Positions 51,662 to 59,670 of a stretch of DNA of 64,000 nucleotides are shown here, piece after piece. Made by a program: the position numbers and the translations under genes. The notes below the pieces were generated by a model. The model saw only the letters and a list, made by a program, of their open reading frames with translations, did no database searches and was not told the DNA's origin. Origin of the DNA: CAZYQW01 sp964649825 (GTDB lineage: Bacteria; Planctomycetota; B15-G4; JADJEK01); contig CAZYQW010000124.1 in the NCBI GenBank assembly GCA_964649825.1, positions 1 through 64,000 of the forward strand, given 5' to 3'. Numbering within the stretch: position 1 is the first letter of the stretch; each line of letters starts with the position of its first letter.

Positions 51662-53083
51662 ATGCCTCGCCCGTCTCGCCTCTCCCATGTCGCCGGCCTT
51701 GCGCTTCTCCCACTCGGCGTCCTCGCCGCCGTCGCGGCGCCCGCCGCCGCCCAGCTCCCGTACGACCTGAACATCGTCGTGCCGACCGGCTCCTATGCGC
51801 TGAACAGCAGCGGGTGCAGCGACATCAGCAATCAGGGTCGCGTGTTGGGGAACACCCGCGAGAACGACACGTACCGATGGTTCGAGTGGACCCACGCCGG
51901 CGGCTTCTCCTGGCTGCCGGTGTTGTTCCAGTCGCCGACGAACCCCGCTCCGAGCGCCGGTCGTCTGAACGACCTCGGAGACCGCCTGTTCGGCAACCTC
52001 CTCGTGCTCGCGGACGGCACGCACGTCCAGATCCCCTTGGTCGACGGCACGATCAGCCTCCCCTCGCTCCAGGACCTGAACGACGATCTGCTGCTCGTCG
52101 GCAGCGGGCCGAACGGGACGTCCAGCCAGATCCTCGTGTGGGACCCCGTCAACGCGTCGAAGACAATTCCGATCTATGGCGCGAAGACGCTCTTCCGCGT
52201 GAGCGAGAGCGGCCTCGCCGTCGGCTACATCAACAGCGGAATCAGCAGCTCCCGCGCCTTCGTAGTGGACGTGAAGACCGGCGTCTGGACCGACGTCGGC
52301 CAGCTCCTGAACGGTGGTGGGTACCTCACGTGGAGCGATGCGGTGGACGTCAATGAGTACGGCGTGGTGACCGGCAGCGGCACGACGCCGATCGGGAAGC
52401 GCGCGTACACCTGGAGCGCCGCGCAGGGCTTCGTCCTGCTGCCGCCGCTGGAGGTGGGCTACGAGCAGTACGTCGTCCCGAGCGCCATCGACGACGCCGG
52501 ACAGGTCGTCGGCGGCGCCCTCACATCGGACGGCTACCACGCCTTCCTGTGGAATCCGCAGACCGGCATGCACGACCTGAACGACCTGGCTCCGACCGGC
52601 ACCTTCATCCTGCAGTCGGCGGACGACATCAGCGAGACCGGCGTGATCATCGGCTACGGGTTCTTCGGTCCGGCGTGGGGTCCGTCGCGCGGCTTCATCC
52701 TCGACCCGGCCACCCCGTGGCAGTACGAGGGGTTCGCCAAGGCCGGCGCGGGCGGCGCGCCCCGGCTGGATGGGACGGGCACGCTGGCCGGCGGCACCGC
52801 GGCCGCCCTGCTCCTCACCAACGCTTCGCCCTCGAGCCTCGCGCTGGCCGTGGTCGGACCGACCGCCACGCCGACGCCGTTCGAAGGTGGCATGCTGCTC
52901 CCCGTCCCGCCGCTGTTCGTCCTGCCGCTGACGACCGGCGGTGACGGCACCCTCACCCTGCCGTTCACCGTCCCGGCGGGAGGTCTCCCGAACGCCCAGA
53001 TCTGGTTCCAGTTCGCGATCGCCGACGCGACGGCGACGTTCGGCGTCGGGCTGTCGAACGCGCTGAAGGCATCGTTCCCGTAG
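51662..53083 (+). CDS. Exported HAF-type repeat protein, 473 aa
   Basis: A signal peptide (GLALLPLGVLAAVAAPAAAQ) leads into repeats of the extracellular HAF type (TIGR02913-like): units such as VDVNEYGVVTGSG, AIDDAGQVVGG, DGYHAFLWNPQTGMHDLNDL and DISETGVIIGYG, each with a G-x-V-x-G strand and a W near its end. The C-terminus carries the shared segment (PNAQIWFQFAIAD, then LSNALKASFP). GGAG precedes the ATG. It is flanked by a strong inverted repeat downstream and sits inside the otherwise transport-related block, perhaps as an independent insertion. Confidence 0.78.
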   Translation: MPRPSRLSHVAGLALLPLGVLAAVAAPAAAQLPYDLNIVVPTGSYALNSSGCSDISNQGRVLGNTRENDTYRWFEWTHAGGFSWLPVLFQSPTNPAPSAGRLNDLGDRLFGNLLVLADGTHVQIPLVDGTISLPSLQDLNDDLLLVGSGPNGTSSQILVWDPVNASKTIPIYGAKTLFRVSESGLAVGYINSGISSSRAFVVDVKTGVWTDVGQLLNGGGYLTWSDAVDVNEYGVVTGSGTTPIGKRAYTWSAAQGFVLLPPLEVGYEQYVVPSAIDDAGQVVGGALTSDGYHAFLWNPQTGMHDLNDLAPTGTFILQSADDISETGVIIGYGFFGPAWGPSRGFILDPATPWQYEGFAKAGAGGAPRLDGTGTLAGGTAAALLLTNASPSSLALAVVGPTATPTPFEGGMLLPVPPLFVLPLTTGGDGTLTLPFTVPAGGLPNAQIWFQFAIADATATFGVGLSNALKASFP

Positions 53084-53106
53084 GCGGAGGCGGTTGCTCG
53101 ATCGCC

Positions 53107-53164
53107 GGCGCGGTGACCACGCGGCGGCTCCGCGAGACGCGGAACCCGGCGTGGTCACCGCGCC
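53107..53164 (+). terminator. Long perfect inverted repeat after the HAF-type gene
   Basis: GGCGCGGTGACCACGC (53107-53122) and its exact inverse (53149-53164) form a perfect 16-bp stem around a 26-base loop, 23 bases after the stop codon. No T-run. Most simply a terminator or mRNA-stabilising hairpin that separates this gene from the MoxR block. Confidence 0.6.
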
Positions 53165-53239
53165 CCGCCCTGACCCATCGTTCCGACCCTCCTGGTACGA
53201 TTCGTCCGCCCTCTCATCGGGGGCTCGGAGGCTCGCAGG

Positions 53240-54916
53240 ATGAAGGTCGACGCTGCCCTCGCGGTCGTGCGCCGCCGGCTTCGAACCGAGGCCGGGCTGC
53301 GCGTCGCGTACGCCGGCGCGACGTGCGGCTCGGTCGCGGCGTTCGTCGTCCTGCTCGCGAGCCGGGTCGTGTCCAGCCTCCCGGACTCGGCCTGGCTCCT
53401 CGCACTTCCGATCGCCGCCTTCCTGCTCGGGTTCGTCGCGGGCTACGTGCGACGCGTGCCGTCCGCCGGCGAGGTCGCGGCCGCACTCGACGTCCGGCTC
53501 GACCTGCGCGAGCGCGTATCGACGGCGCAGTACGTCCGCGAAGCCGGCGACGAGCTCGGGGACGCCGCCGAGTTCATCCAGACGCAGGCCCTCCGCTGCC
53601 TCGATCACAAGACGGCGGCCGACGTGAAGCGCGCGTTTCGGCTCCCCCGGGACTACGCCCCCGGCGCGGCGTTCGGCGCGGTGCTCGTCCTGTTCGTCGC
53701 GCTGCCGTGGCTGCCGAAGCACGCGACCGCGGCGCCGAATCCGGAGATGGAGGCCAGGCGGGACGCGGCCACGCAGTCGCGCCGGGTCAAGGAGAGCGCG
53801 CGGCGCCTCGAGGAACGGGCGACGGAGATCGAGCGCGCCGCCGAGATCCACCAGCTCGAAGAGGCGCGGCGTCTCGCGCGCGAACTTCGGACCGAGGCAA
53901 ATCGGATGGCCGCCTCGCCGCCGCAACTGAAGGACGCTTTGAAGAGCCTGGCCGTGCTCGAGCTCACGCTGAAGCGGGCGCAGGCCGACGCGTTCGGCCT
54001 CGAGGCCGGAGAGCTCGGCGACGAGACCGCGGAGCGCCTGTCCGAGCTGGCGCGGGACCTCGACCAGCTCGACCCGCAAGGCCTCTCCCTCGACCTCGAC
54101 GCGTTCAAGCAGCAGGCCCGGCTCGAAACCGAGCGTGCGGCCGCGAGCGGTTCGAGTGCGACCGTCGACCAACGGGGGCTCCGCGACTTGATGCGACGGC
54201 TCCAGGAGATGACGGAGCAGCTCGAGGCGCTGCGCGAGGCGGCCGCCGAGGAACTGGCGGAGTACGAGTCGCTCTCCCAGGAGCAGCTCGACACCCTCGC
54301 CAAGCTGCAGAAGGCACTCGAGGACCTCGAGTCGAGGCTCGGGGCGGCGAACGCGGGCGGCCGCCCGCTGGACGCCGATGAGCTGAAGGAACTGCTCGAC
54401 CAGCTCGGCTCGCTGTCCGCCGACGAGCTCGAGCGAATGCTGAAGGCGCTGCGCGAAGCGGACGTGCTCGAGGCCGCCCTACGCGCGGTCGGCGAGTGCC
54501 GCGGCGGGTGCTCCGGCGGCTCCGGCGCCCTGTCGGACGCCGAGCTGAGCGCGATGCTGCGCCGGATCGGCGCCGGCCGATCCGGCGGCGCGGGCACCGG
54601 CCGGGGCGCCAACGAGCCCGGCCCCGGCATGGGCGGCGCGGGCACCGGGGCCGGCGGCCAGGCCCGGCGCGGCACGGACGACGGCCGTGGCGAGGACCCC
54701 GAGCGCGTCCGCGGCCGGATCGACCCGACCGGCAAGCTGGGCCGGGCGGTCCCGTTCCAGGGAGTGCCGAACCCGGCCGAGGCGAAACGCGAGTTCGACG
54801 AGACGATCGGGCGCGCCGCCGCCGCGGCCGAGGAGGGGCTCGGCAAGGACCTCATCCCGCCCGACGCGCGCGCGTACGTGCGCCGCTACTTCGAAGCGCT
54901 CCGCGATCAGAAGTAG
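53240..54916 (+). CDS. Membrane protein with long coiled coil, MoxR-block associated, 558 aa
   Basis: Two N-terminal membrane helices (about 25-45 and 50-70) and a third near 145-165 are followed by about 250 residues of Glu/Arg/Leu heptad-rich coiled coil (RRLEERATEIERAAEIHQLEEA and similar). A Gly-rich low-complexity linker (residues about 430-480) and a short helical end come last. The layout resembles DUF4175-like proteins found beside MoxR/VWA genes. GGAGG precedes the ATG. The next gene follows after nine bases. Probably a structural or scaffold part of the block; no catalytic residues. Confidence 0.7.
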   Translation: MKVDAALAVVRRRLRTEAGLRVAYAGATCGSVAAFVVLLASRVVSSLPDSAWLLALPIAAFLLGFVAGYVRRVPSAGEVAAALDVRLDLRERVSTAQYVREAGDELGDAAEFIQTQALRCLDHKTAADVKRAFRLPRDYAPGAAFGAVLVLFVALPWLPKHATAAPNPEMEARRDAATQSRRVKESARRLEERATEIERAAEIHQLEEARRLARELRTEANRMAASPPQLKDALKSLAVLELTLKRAQADAFGLEAGELGDETAERLSELARDLDQLDPQGLSLDLDAFKQQARLETERAAASGSSATVDQRGLRDLMRRLQEMTEQLEALREAAAEELAEYESLSQEQLDTLAKLQKALEDLESRLGAANAGGRPLDADELKELLDQLGSLSADELERMLKALREADVLEAALRAVGECRGGCSGGSGALSDAELSAMLRRIGAGRSGGAGTGRGANEPGPGMGGAGTGAGGQARRGTDDGRGEDPERVRGRIDPTGKLGRAVPFQGVPNPAEAKREFDETIGRAAAAAEEGLGKDLIPPDARAYVRRYFEALRDQK

Positions 54917-54925
54917 TCGCGGCCG

Positions 54926-57754
54926 ATGACGTCGATCGCCTTCGTCCATCCATTCGCGCTCCTCCTCCTCGTTCCCGGCGCGCTGCTCCTCGCTTGGCTG
55001 CGGCGCTCGCCGAAGGGACGCGGCCGGCGCGGCGGCGTGAGCGTCGCGCTCCGCGGGCTCGTCCTCTTCACGCTGATCCTCGCCGTCTCGCGGCCGCAAT
55101 CCATCCGCGAGGTCGAGCGGCTCGCGGTCGCGTTCGTCGTCGACGTGTCCGAGAGCGTGCCGACCGATCGACGCGACCGCGCGCTGCGCCGGATCGAAGC
55201 CGACCTCATGGCGCGAGCGACGGAGGACGACGCGTCGCTGATCGTCTTCGCGGAGCGACCATCGGTCGAGATCCCGTTCGGCCTCGGACCGGGCGCCGGG
55301 GGCGACGCGCCGCTCGCGGTACGGCTCGATCAGATCGAGAGCCGCGTCGGACGGGGCGCCAGCGACCTGGCGCGCGCGGTCGAGTTCGCGGAGGGGACGT
55401 TCCCGAGCGGCGCGGCGAAGCGGATCGTCCTCGTGTCGGACGGAAGCGAGACGACCGGCGATCTGATCGCCGCGGCGCGCGCCCTCGCCGCGGCCGGCGT
55501 GCGGCTCGACGTCCGCCCGATCGCGTACCGCTTCGACGACGAAGTGATCGTCGAGGCATTGCACGCGTCCGAACGCGGCCGGGTCGGCGAGCCGATCCAG
55601 CTCCGCGCCGTCATCACCTCGTTCGTCGAGACGGACGCCGAGGTGGCGCTCTTCGACGACGGCCTCTTGCTCGGTGAACCGGCGGCGGTGAAGCTCTCGC
55701 GCGGCGCGAACGTGCTGCGATACTCGCCGATTCCCGACGCGGCCGGCTACCACGCGTACGAGATCGAGGTGCGTCCCGTTCTCGACGGGCAGCGCGCGAA
55801 CAACGTCGGCCGCGCCGGGGTGATCGTCGGCGGCACGCCGCGCGTGCTCGTCGTCTCGTCGTCCGCGGAACACGAGACCCTGGCGCGCACCCTCGCCGAG
55901 GCGGGCATCGGCATCGAGGTCGTCGAACCGTCGCGACTCCCCCGTCACCCGGCCGGCTACGTCGACGTCGACAGCGTGGTCCTCGTCAACGTCGCCGCGT
56001 ACGACCTCGACCCGCTCGCCGCGAACGGACTGCGCGACGCCGTGGTCGAGCTCGGCGTCGGCGTCGTCACCGTCGGCGGCGACCGGGCGTTCGGGCCCGG
56101 CGGCTACCGCGGCACGCCGATCGAGGAGCTCGTGCCGGTCGACCTGAACACGACGCACAAGAAGTCCATGCCGAAGGGCGCGCTCGTCATCGTCCTCCAC
56201 AGCATCGAGTTCGACAGCGGCAACACCTGGGCGGAGCGCATCTGCAAGAGCGCGCTCGAAGGTCTCGACGCGGACGACGAGATGGGCGTCGTCTACTACC
56301 ACCACCAGAAGGGCGAGCGGTGGCTCTTCGATCTCGCACCGATCGGAGACAGAGACGCTCAGCGAACGCTCATCGAGAACGTGTTCGTCGGCGACATGCC
56401 GAGCTTCCACAACTGCTTCGTGCTCGCCGCCGCGTCGCTCGAGGCGTCGGATGCCGCCGTGAAGCACGTCGTCGTCATCAGCGACGGCGACCCGCAGGCG
56501 CCCGACGACGCGCTGCTCACGCGGATGATCCAGAAACGCGTGACGATCTCGTCGATCTGCATCGAGCCCCACGGCAACTCGACGGCAACCATGGAACGTC
56601 TGGCGGCGCTCGGCGGCGGCCGCTACCGCCAGCTCTTTCCACGCCGCGGCGACCTGTCGAAGCTGCCCGCGTTGATGCTGAAGGAGGCGACGACGCTGCG
56701 ACGCTCGGCGGTGAAGGAAACGCCGTTCGTCCCGATCGTCGCGCTCGGTCGCTCGGCGCTCCTGCGCGGCATCGACGGTGGCGTGCCGTCGCTGCTCGGC
56801 TACGTCGTCACGTCGATCAAAGCGGGCGCTGAGACGATCCTGCTGGCCGACGAGGAGAACGCGGACCCGCTGCTCGCGGCGGGTTACGCCGGGATCGGCC
56901 GCACCGTGGCGTTCACCTCGGACGCCTCGGCGCGATGGGCGAAGGAGTGGCTCGGCTGGAGCCAGTACGCGCCGTTCTGGACGCAGGTGATCCGATCGAC
57001 GATCCCCGACTCGAACGCGTCCCTGTATCCGGTGCGGGTCGAGACCGATGGGCTCGTGCTCACGATCACGCTCGACGCGCGCGACGAGGGGAACGTCCCG
57101 GTCACCGACCTCGAGCTCGACGGCATCCTGCTCGGCGCCGGCTCCGAGCCCGTGCGGTTCCAGCCCACGCAGGAGGAGGCGGGACGCTACGTCGCCCGCG
57201 TCGAGGCGGCCGCGCCGGGACACTACCTTGCGCAGCTCCGCTACGAACGGGACGGGACGGCCGGCCGTTCGCTCGGCGTCGGCGCGATCGACTACGCGCC
57301 CGAGCACCGCTCCCTCCAGAGCCACGAGGATCGCCTCGCGCGGGCGGCCGAGCTGACCGGCGGACGAGTCCTCCGCGACGGCGACGAGCCGTTCGCGCAT
57401 GACTTCGAGGCGGTCGTCGGCCGCGCCGAGCTCTGGGCCATCCTCGTCGTGATCGCGTCGCTGCTCGTCGTCCTCGACGTCTTCGCGCGGCGGTTCGACT
57501 TCGACCTCGCGCCGCTCGTCGCCGCGCTGCACCGCCGCCGGCCGCGCGCCACCCGCGCCAAGGAGGTGGGCTCGCCCGACGCGCCTCGTTCGAGGGACGC
57601 GCCGAGCCTCGACGTTCCGCCGGCCGCGCCCGATGGTTCCGGCACGGGCCCCGTCCCGGTCGCCAAGACGAAGCCCGCCGCGCCGGACGCGGATACGCTC
57701 GACCAACTCAAGAAGGCCAAGAAACGCGCCGCCGAGCGGCGAGAGTGGAAGTAG
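54926..57754 (+). CDS. Membrane-anchored VWA/glutamine-amidotransferase-like protein, 942 aa
   Basis: Two N-terminal membrane helices (FALLLLVPGALLLAWL, LVLFTLILAVS) lead to a VWA domain with the metal-site start VVDVSESV. A second alpha/beta domain (about 270-390, VLVVSSSAEHE, VGGDRAFGPGGY) resembles the GATase1-like fold of this family. A further VWA-like stretch around 420-560 (VVISDGDPQAP) and a last membrane helix near 835 (ELWAILVVIASLLVVLDVF) with a Lys-rich tail follow. Such proteins accompany MoxR ATPases and are thought to act in the periplasm on partner proteins. The MoxR gene starts three bases after the stop. Confidence 0.83.
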   Translation: MTSIAFVHPFALLLLVPGALLLAWLRRSPKGRGRRGGVSVALRGLVLFTLILAVSRPQSIREVERLAVAFVVDVSESVPTDRRDRALRRIEADLMARATEDDASLIVFAERPSVEIPFGLGPGAGGDAPLAVRLDQIESRVGRGASDLARAVEFAEGTFPSGAAKRIVLVSDGSETTGDLIAAARALAAAGVRLDVRPIAYRFDDEVIVEALHASERGRVGEPIQLRAVITSFVETDAEVALFDDGLLLGEPAAVKLSRGANVLRYSPIPDAAGYHAYEIEVRPVLDGQRANNVGRAGVIVGGTPRVLVVSSSAEHETLARTLAEAGIGIEVVEPSRLPRHPAGYVDVDSVVLVNVAAYDLDPLAANGLRDAVVELGVGVVTVGGDRAFGPGGYRGTPIEELVPVDLNTTHKKSMPKGALVIVLHSIEFDSGNTWAERICKSALEGLDADDEMGVVYYHHQKGERWLFDLAPIGDRDAQRTLIENVFVGDMPSFHNCFVLAAASLEASDAAVKHVVVISDGDPQAPDDALLTRMIQKRVTISSICIEPHGNSTATMERLAALGGGRYRQLFPRRGDLSKLPALMLKEATTLRRSAVKETPFVPIVALGRSALLRGIDGGVPSLLGYVVTSIKAGAETILLADEENADPLLAAGYAGIGRTVAFTSDASARWAKEWLGWSQYAPFWTQVIRSTIPDSNASLYPVRVETDGLVLTITLDARDEGNVPVTDLELDGILLGAGSEPVRFQPTQEEAGRYVARVEAAAPGHYLAQLRYERDGTAGRSLGVGAIDYAPEHRSLQSHEDRLARAAELTGGRVLRDGDEPFAHDFEAVVGRAELWAILVVIASLLVVLDVFARRFDFDLAPLVAALHRRRPRATRAKEVGSPDAPRSRDAPSLDVPPAAPDGSGTGPVPVAKTKPAAPDADTLDQLKKAKKRAAERREWK

Positions 57755-57757
57755 ACG

Positions 57758-58753
57758 ATGACCGAAACGGCAGCGAGGGTCGAACGGTTCAACGCGCGAT
57801 TCTCCGCCCTCACCGGCGAGCTGAAGAAGGCGTTCGTCGGGCAGGACGAGCTGGTACGGCTCGTGATCACGTGCCTGTTCGCCGGCGGCAACTGCCTGCT
57901 CGAAGGGCTGCCCGGGCTCGGGAAGACGCACCTGATCAAGTGTCTCGGCCGGCTCCTCGGCCTGAAGTTCTCGCGGATCCAGTTCACGCCCGACCTGATG
58001 CCGGCCGACGTCACCGGCACGAACATCATCATCGAGGACGAGAGCGGCAGGAAGACGTACACGTTCCGCCGGGGGCCGATCTTCGCGAACCTCGTGCTGG
58101 CCGACGAGATCAACCGCGCCACGCCGAAGACGCAATCGGCGCTGCTCGAGGCGATGCAGGAGAGCCGGGTCACCGTCTGGGGCGAAAGCCACGAGATCGA
58201 GGCGCCGCTCTTCGTGCTCGCCACGCAGAACCCGATCGAGATGGAGGGGACGTACCCGCTGCCCGAAGCGCAGCTCGACCGCTTCTTGCTCAAGGTGCTG
58301 GTGCGCACGGCCACCCGCGAGGAACTCCGCGAGATCGTGGCGCGCACGACCCGCCGCCAAACGATCGCGCTCGATCAGGTGATGGAGCGCGCCGAGCTGC
58401 TCGATTGGCAGGGGTTCGTCCGCGACGTCGTCTGCGCGCCCCACGTGCTCGACTACGCGGCGCGTCTCACCCTCGCCACCCATCCGGCCCACGAGGACGC
58501 GCCGGATCGGATCCGCCGCTACGTGCGGTTCGGCTCGAGCCCGCGCGGCGCGCAAGCGCTCGTGCTCTGCGCCAAGGTGTTCGCGCTCGAGGACGGACGG
58601 ATGAACGTCAGCTTCGCCGACCTGAAGCGGGCGGCGCGGCCGTGCCTGCGGCATCGGCTCGTGCTGTCGTACGAGGCGCAGATGGACGAGGTCGCGGCCG
58701 ACGCACTGGTCGACGACGTCCTCGCCGCGGTGCACGAGACGGAGAGCGCGTGA
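57758..58753 (+). CDS. moxR: MoxR-type AAA+ ATPase, 331 aa
   Basis: Walker A GLPGLGKT (residues 50-57), Walker B VLADEINRA with Asp116/Glu117, then the MoxR-specific TPKTQSALLEAMQE and sensor segment ATQNPIEMEGTYPLPEAQLDRF are all present; length is normal for the family. MoxR proteins act as chaperone-like ATPases with VWA-domain partners, several of which flank this gene. The stop overlaps the GTG of the DUF58 gene by four bases. Confidence 0.93.
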   Translation: MTETAARVERFNARFSALTGELKKAFVGQDELVRLVITCLFAGGNCLLEGLPGLGKTHLIKCLGRLLGLKFSRIQFTPDLMPADVTGTNIIIEDESGRKTYTFRRGPIFANLVLADEINRATPKTQSALLEAMQESRVTVWGESHEIEAPLFVLATQNPIEMEGTYPLPEAQLDRFLLKVLVRTATREELREIVARTTRRQTIALDQVMERAELLDWQGFVRDVVCAPHVLDYAARLTLATHPAHEDAPDRIRRYVRFGSSPRGAQALVLCAKVFALEDGRMNVSFADLKRAARPCLRHRLVLSYEAQMDEVAADALVDDVLAAVHETESA

Positions 58754-59670
58754 GCGACGCCCCGGACGACCACGCGGAACGAGGAGACGAGCCGGCGGGG
58801 CTCCTCTCGCCCGAGTTCGCGGCGCGCCTCGAGCGCCTCGAGGTCCGCCTGTCGCGGGCACTGCCGTCGAACCGGCGCGGCGACCGGCGCTCGCCGGCGA
58901 GGAAAGGAATCTCGCTCGAGTTCGCCGACTTCCGCGGCTACGTCGAAGGGGACGACGTGCGCCACCTCGACTGGGCCGGCTACGCGCGTCTCGATCAGCT
59001 CATCGTGAAGCTCTACCACGACGAGGAGGACGTCCAGATCCACCTCGTCGTCGACGCGAGCCGCTCGATGGACTACGGCGTTCCGGCGAAAGCGCGGCGC
59101 GCGCGGGAGATCGCGGCCGCGCTGGCGTGGATCGGGCTCGCGCACGACCAGCGCGTCTCGCTCACGATGATCGGCGACGAGCTCATCGCGGTCCCGCTCG
59201 TCCGCGGCCGCGGCGCGTTTGCGCGTATCGCCGGCCCCCTCGCCACGTTTGCGACGAACGGCACGCGTGGCCTCGCCGACGGAGCCCGCGAGCTCGCGCG
59301 TCGCTTCCGCCCGCGCGGTTTCGTCGTGCTGATCTCGGACCTTCTCGACGCGGAGGGTCCGGAGGCGGTGCTGCGCGCTCTCGAGGGCTCGTTCCGTACG
59401 GTTCTGCTGCTCCAAGTGCTGGCCCGCGAGGAGACCGATCCAACGCTCGAGGGCGACCTGCGGCTGATCGACAGCGAGACGAACGCGCGGGTCGAGATCC
59501 ACGCCGACGCGGCGCTCCTCGACGCGTATCGCCGCCGCGTCCGCTCGTTCATCGCACTCTGCTCCGAGACCGCGCGGCGGCGCGGCGCCGGGTTCGCCAC
59601 CCACTCGACGGGCGCGACGCTCGAGGAGTTCGTCGTTCGCACGCTCGTCGGCGAGGGGGTCCTCCGATGA
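58750..59670 (+). CDS. DUF58 (VWA-like) protein, 306 aa
   Basis: The DUF58 core is clear: GDRRSPARKGISLEFADFRGYVEGDDVRHLDW read in parts, then YARLDQLIVKLYHDEED, and a VWA-like domain with VDASRSMDYG and VLISDLLDAEG. DUF58 proteins are constant partners of MoxR ATPases. It is coupled at both ends (GTGA and ATGA overlaps) to the MoxR gene and the next VWA gene. Cytosolic; role in the MoxR chaperone system inferred from family. Confidence 0.9.
   Translation: MSDAPDDHAERGDEPAGLLSPEFAARLERLEVRLSRALPSNRRGDRRSPARKGISLEFADFRGYVEGDDVRHLDWAGYARLDQLIVKLYHDEEDVQIHLVVDASRSMDYGVPAKARRAREIAAALAWIGLAHDQRVSLTMIGDELIAVPLVRGRGAFARIAGPLATFATNGTRGLADGARELARRFRPRGFVVLISDLLDAEGPEAVLRALEGSFRTVLLLQVLAREETDPTLEGDLRLIDSETNARVEIHADAALLDAYRRRVRSFIALCSETARRRGAGFATHSTGATLEEFVVRTLVGEGVLR

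Noticed and set aside
49490..54172. A 1560-residue minus-strand open frame
   Set aside because: It runs antisense across the ABC, HAF and coiled-coil genes and consists of Arg/Asp/Glu/Gly-rich sequence with no domains; a mirror of GC-rich codon use.
54479..58861. A 1460-residue minus-strand open frame
   Set aside because: Antisense to the VWA and MoxR genes, whose motifs are unambiguous; composition typical of antisense frames.
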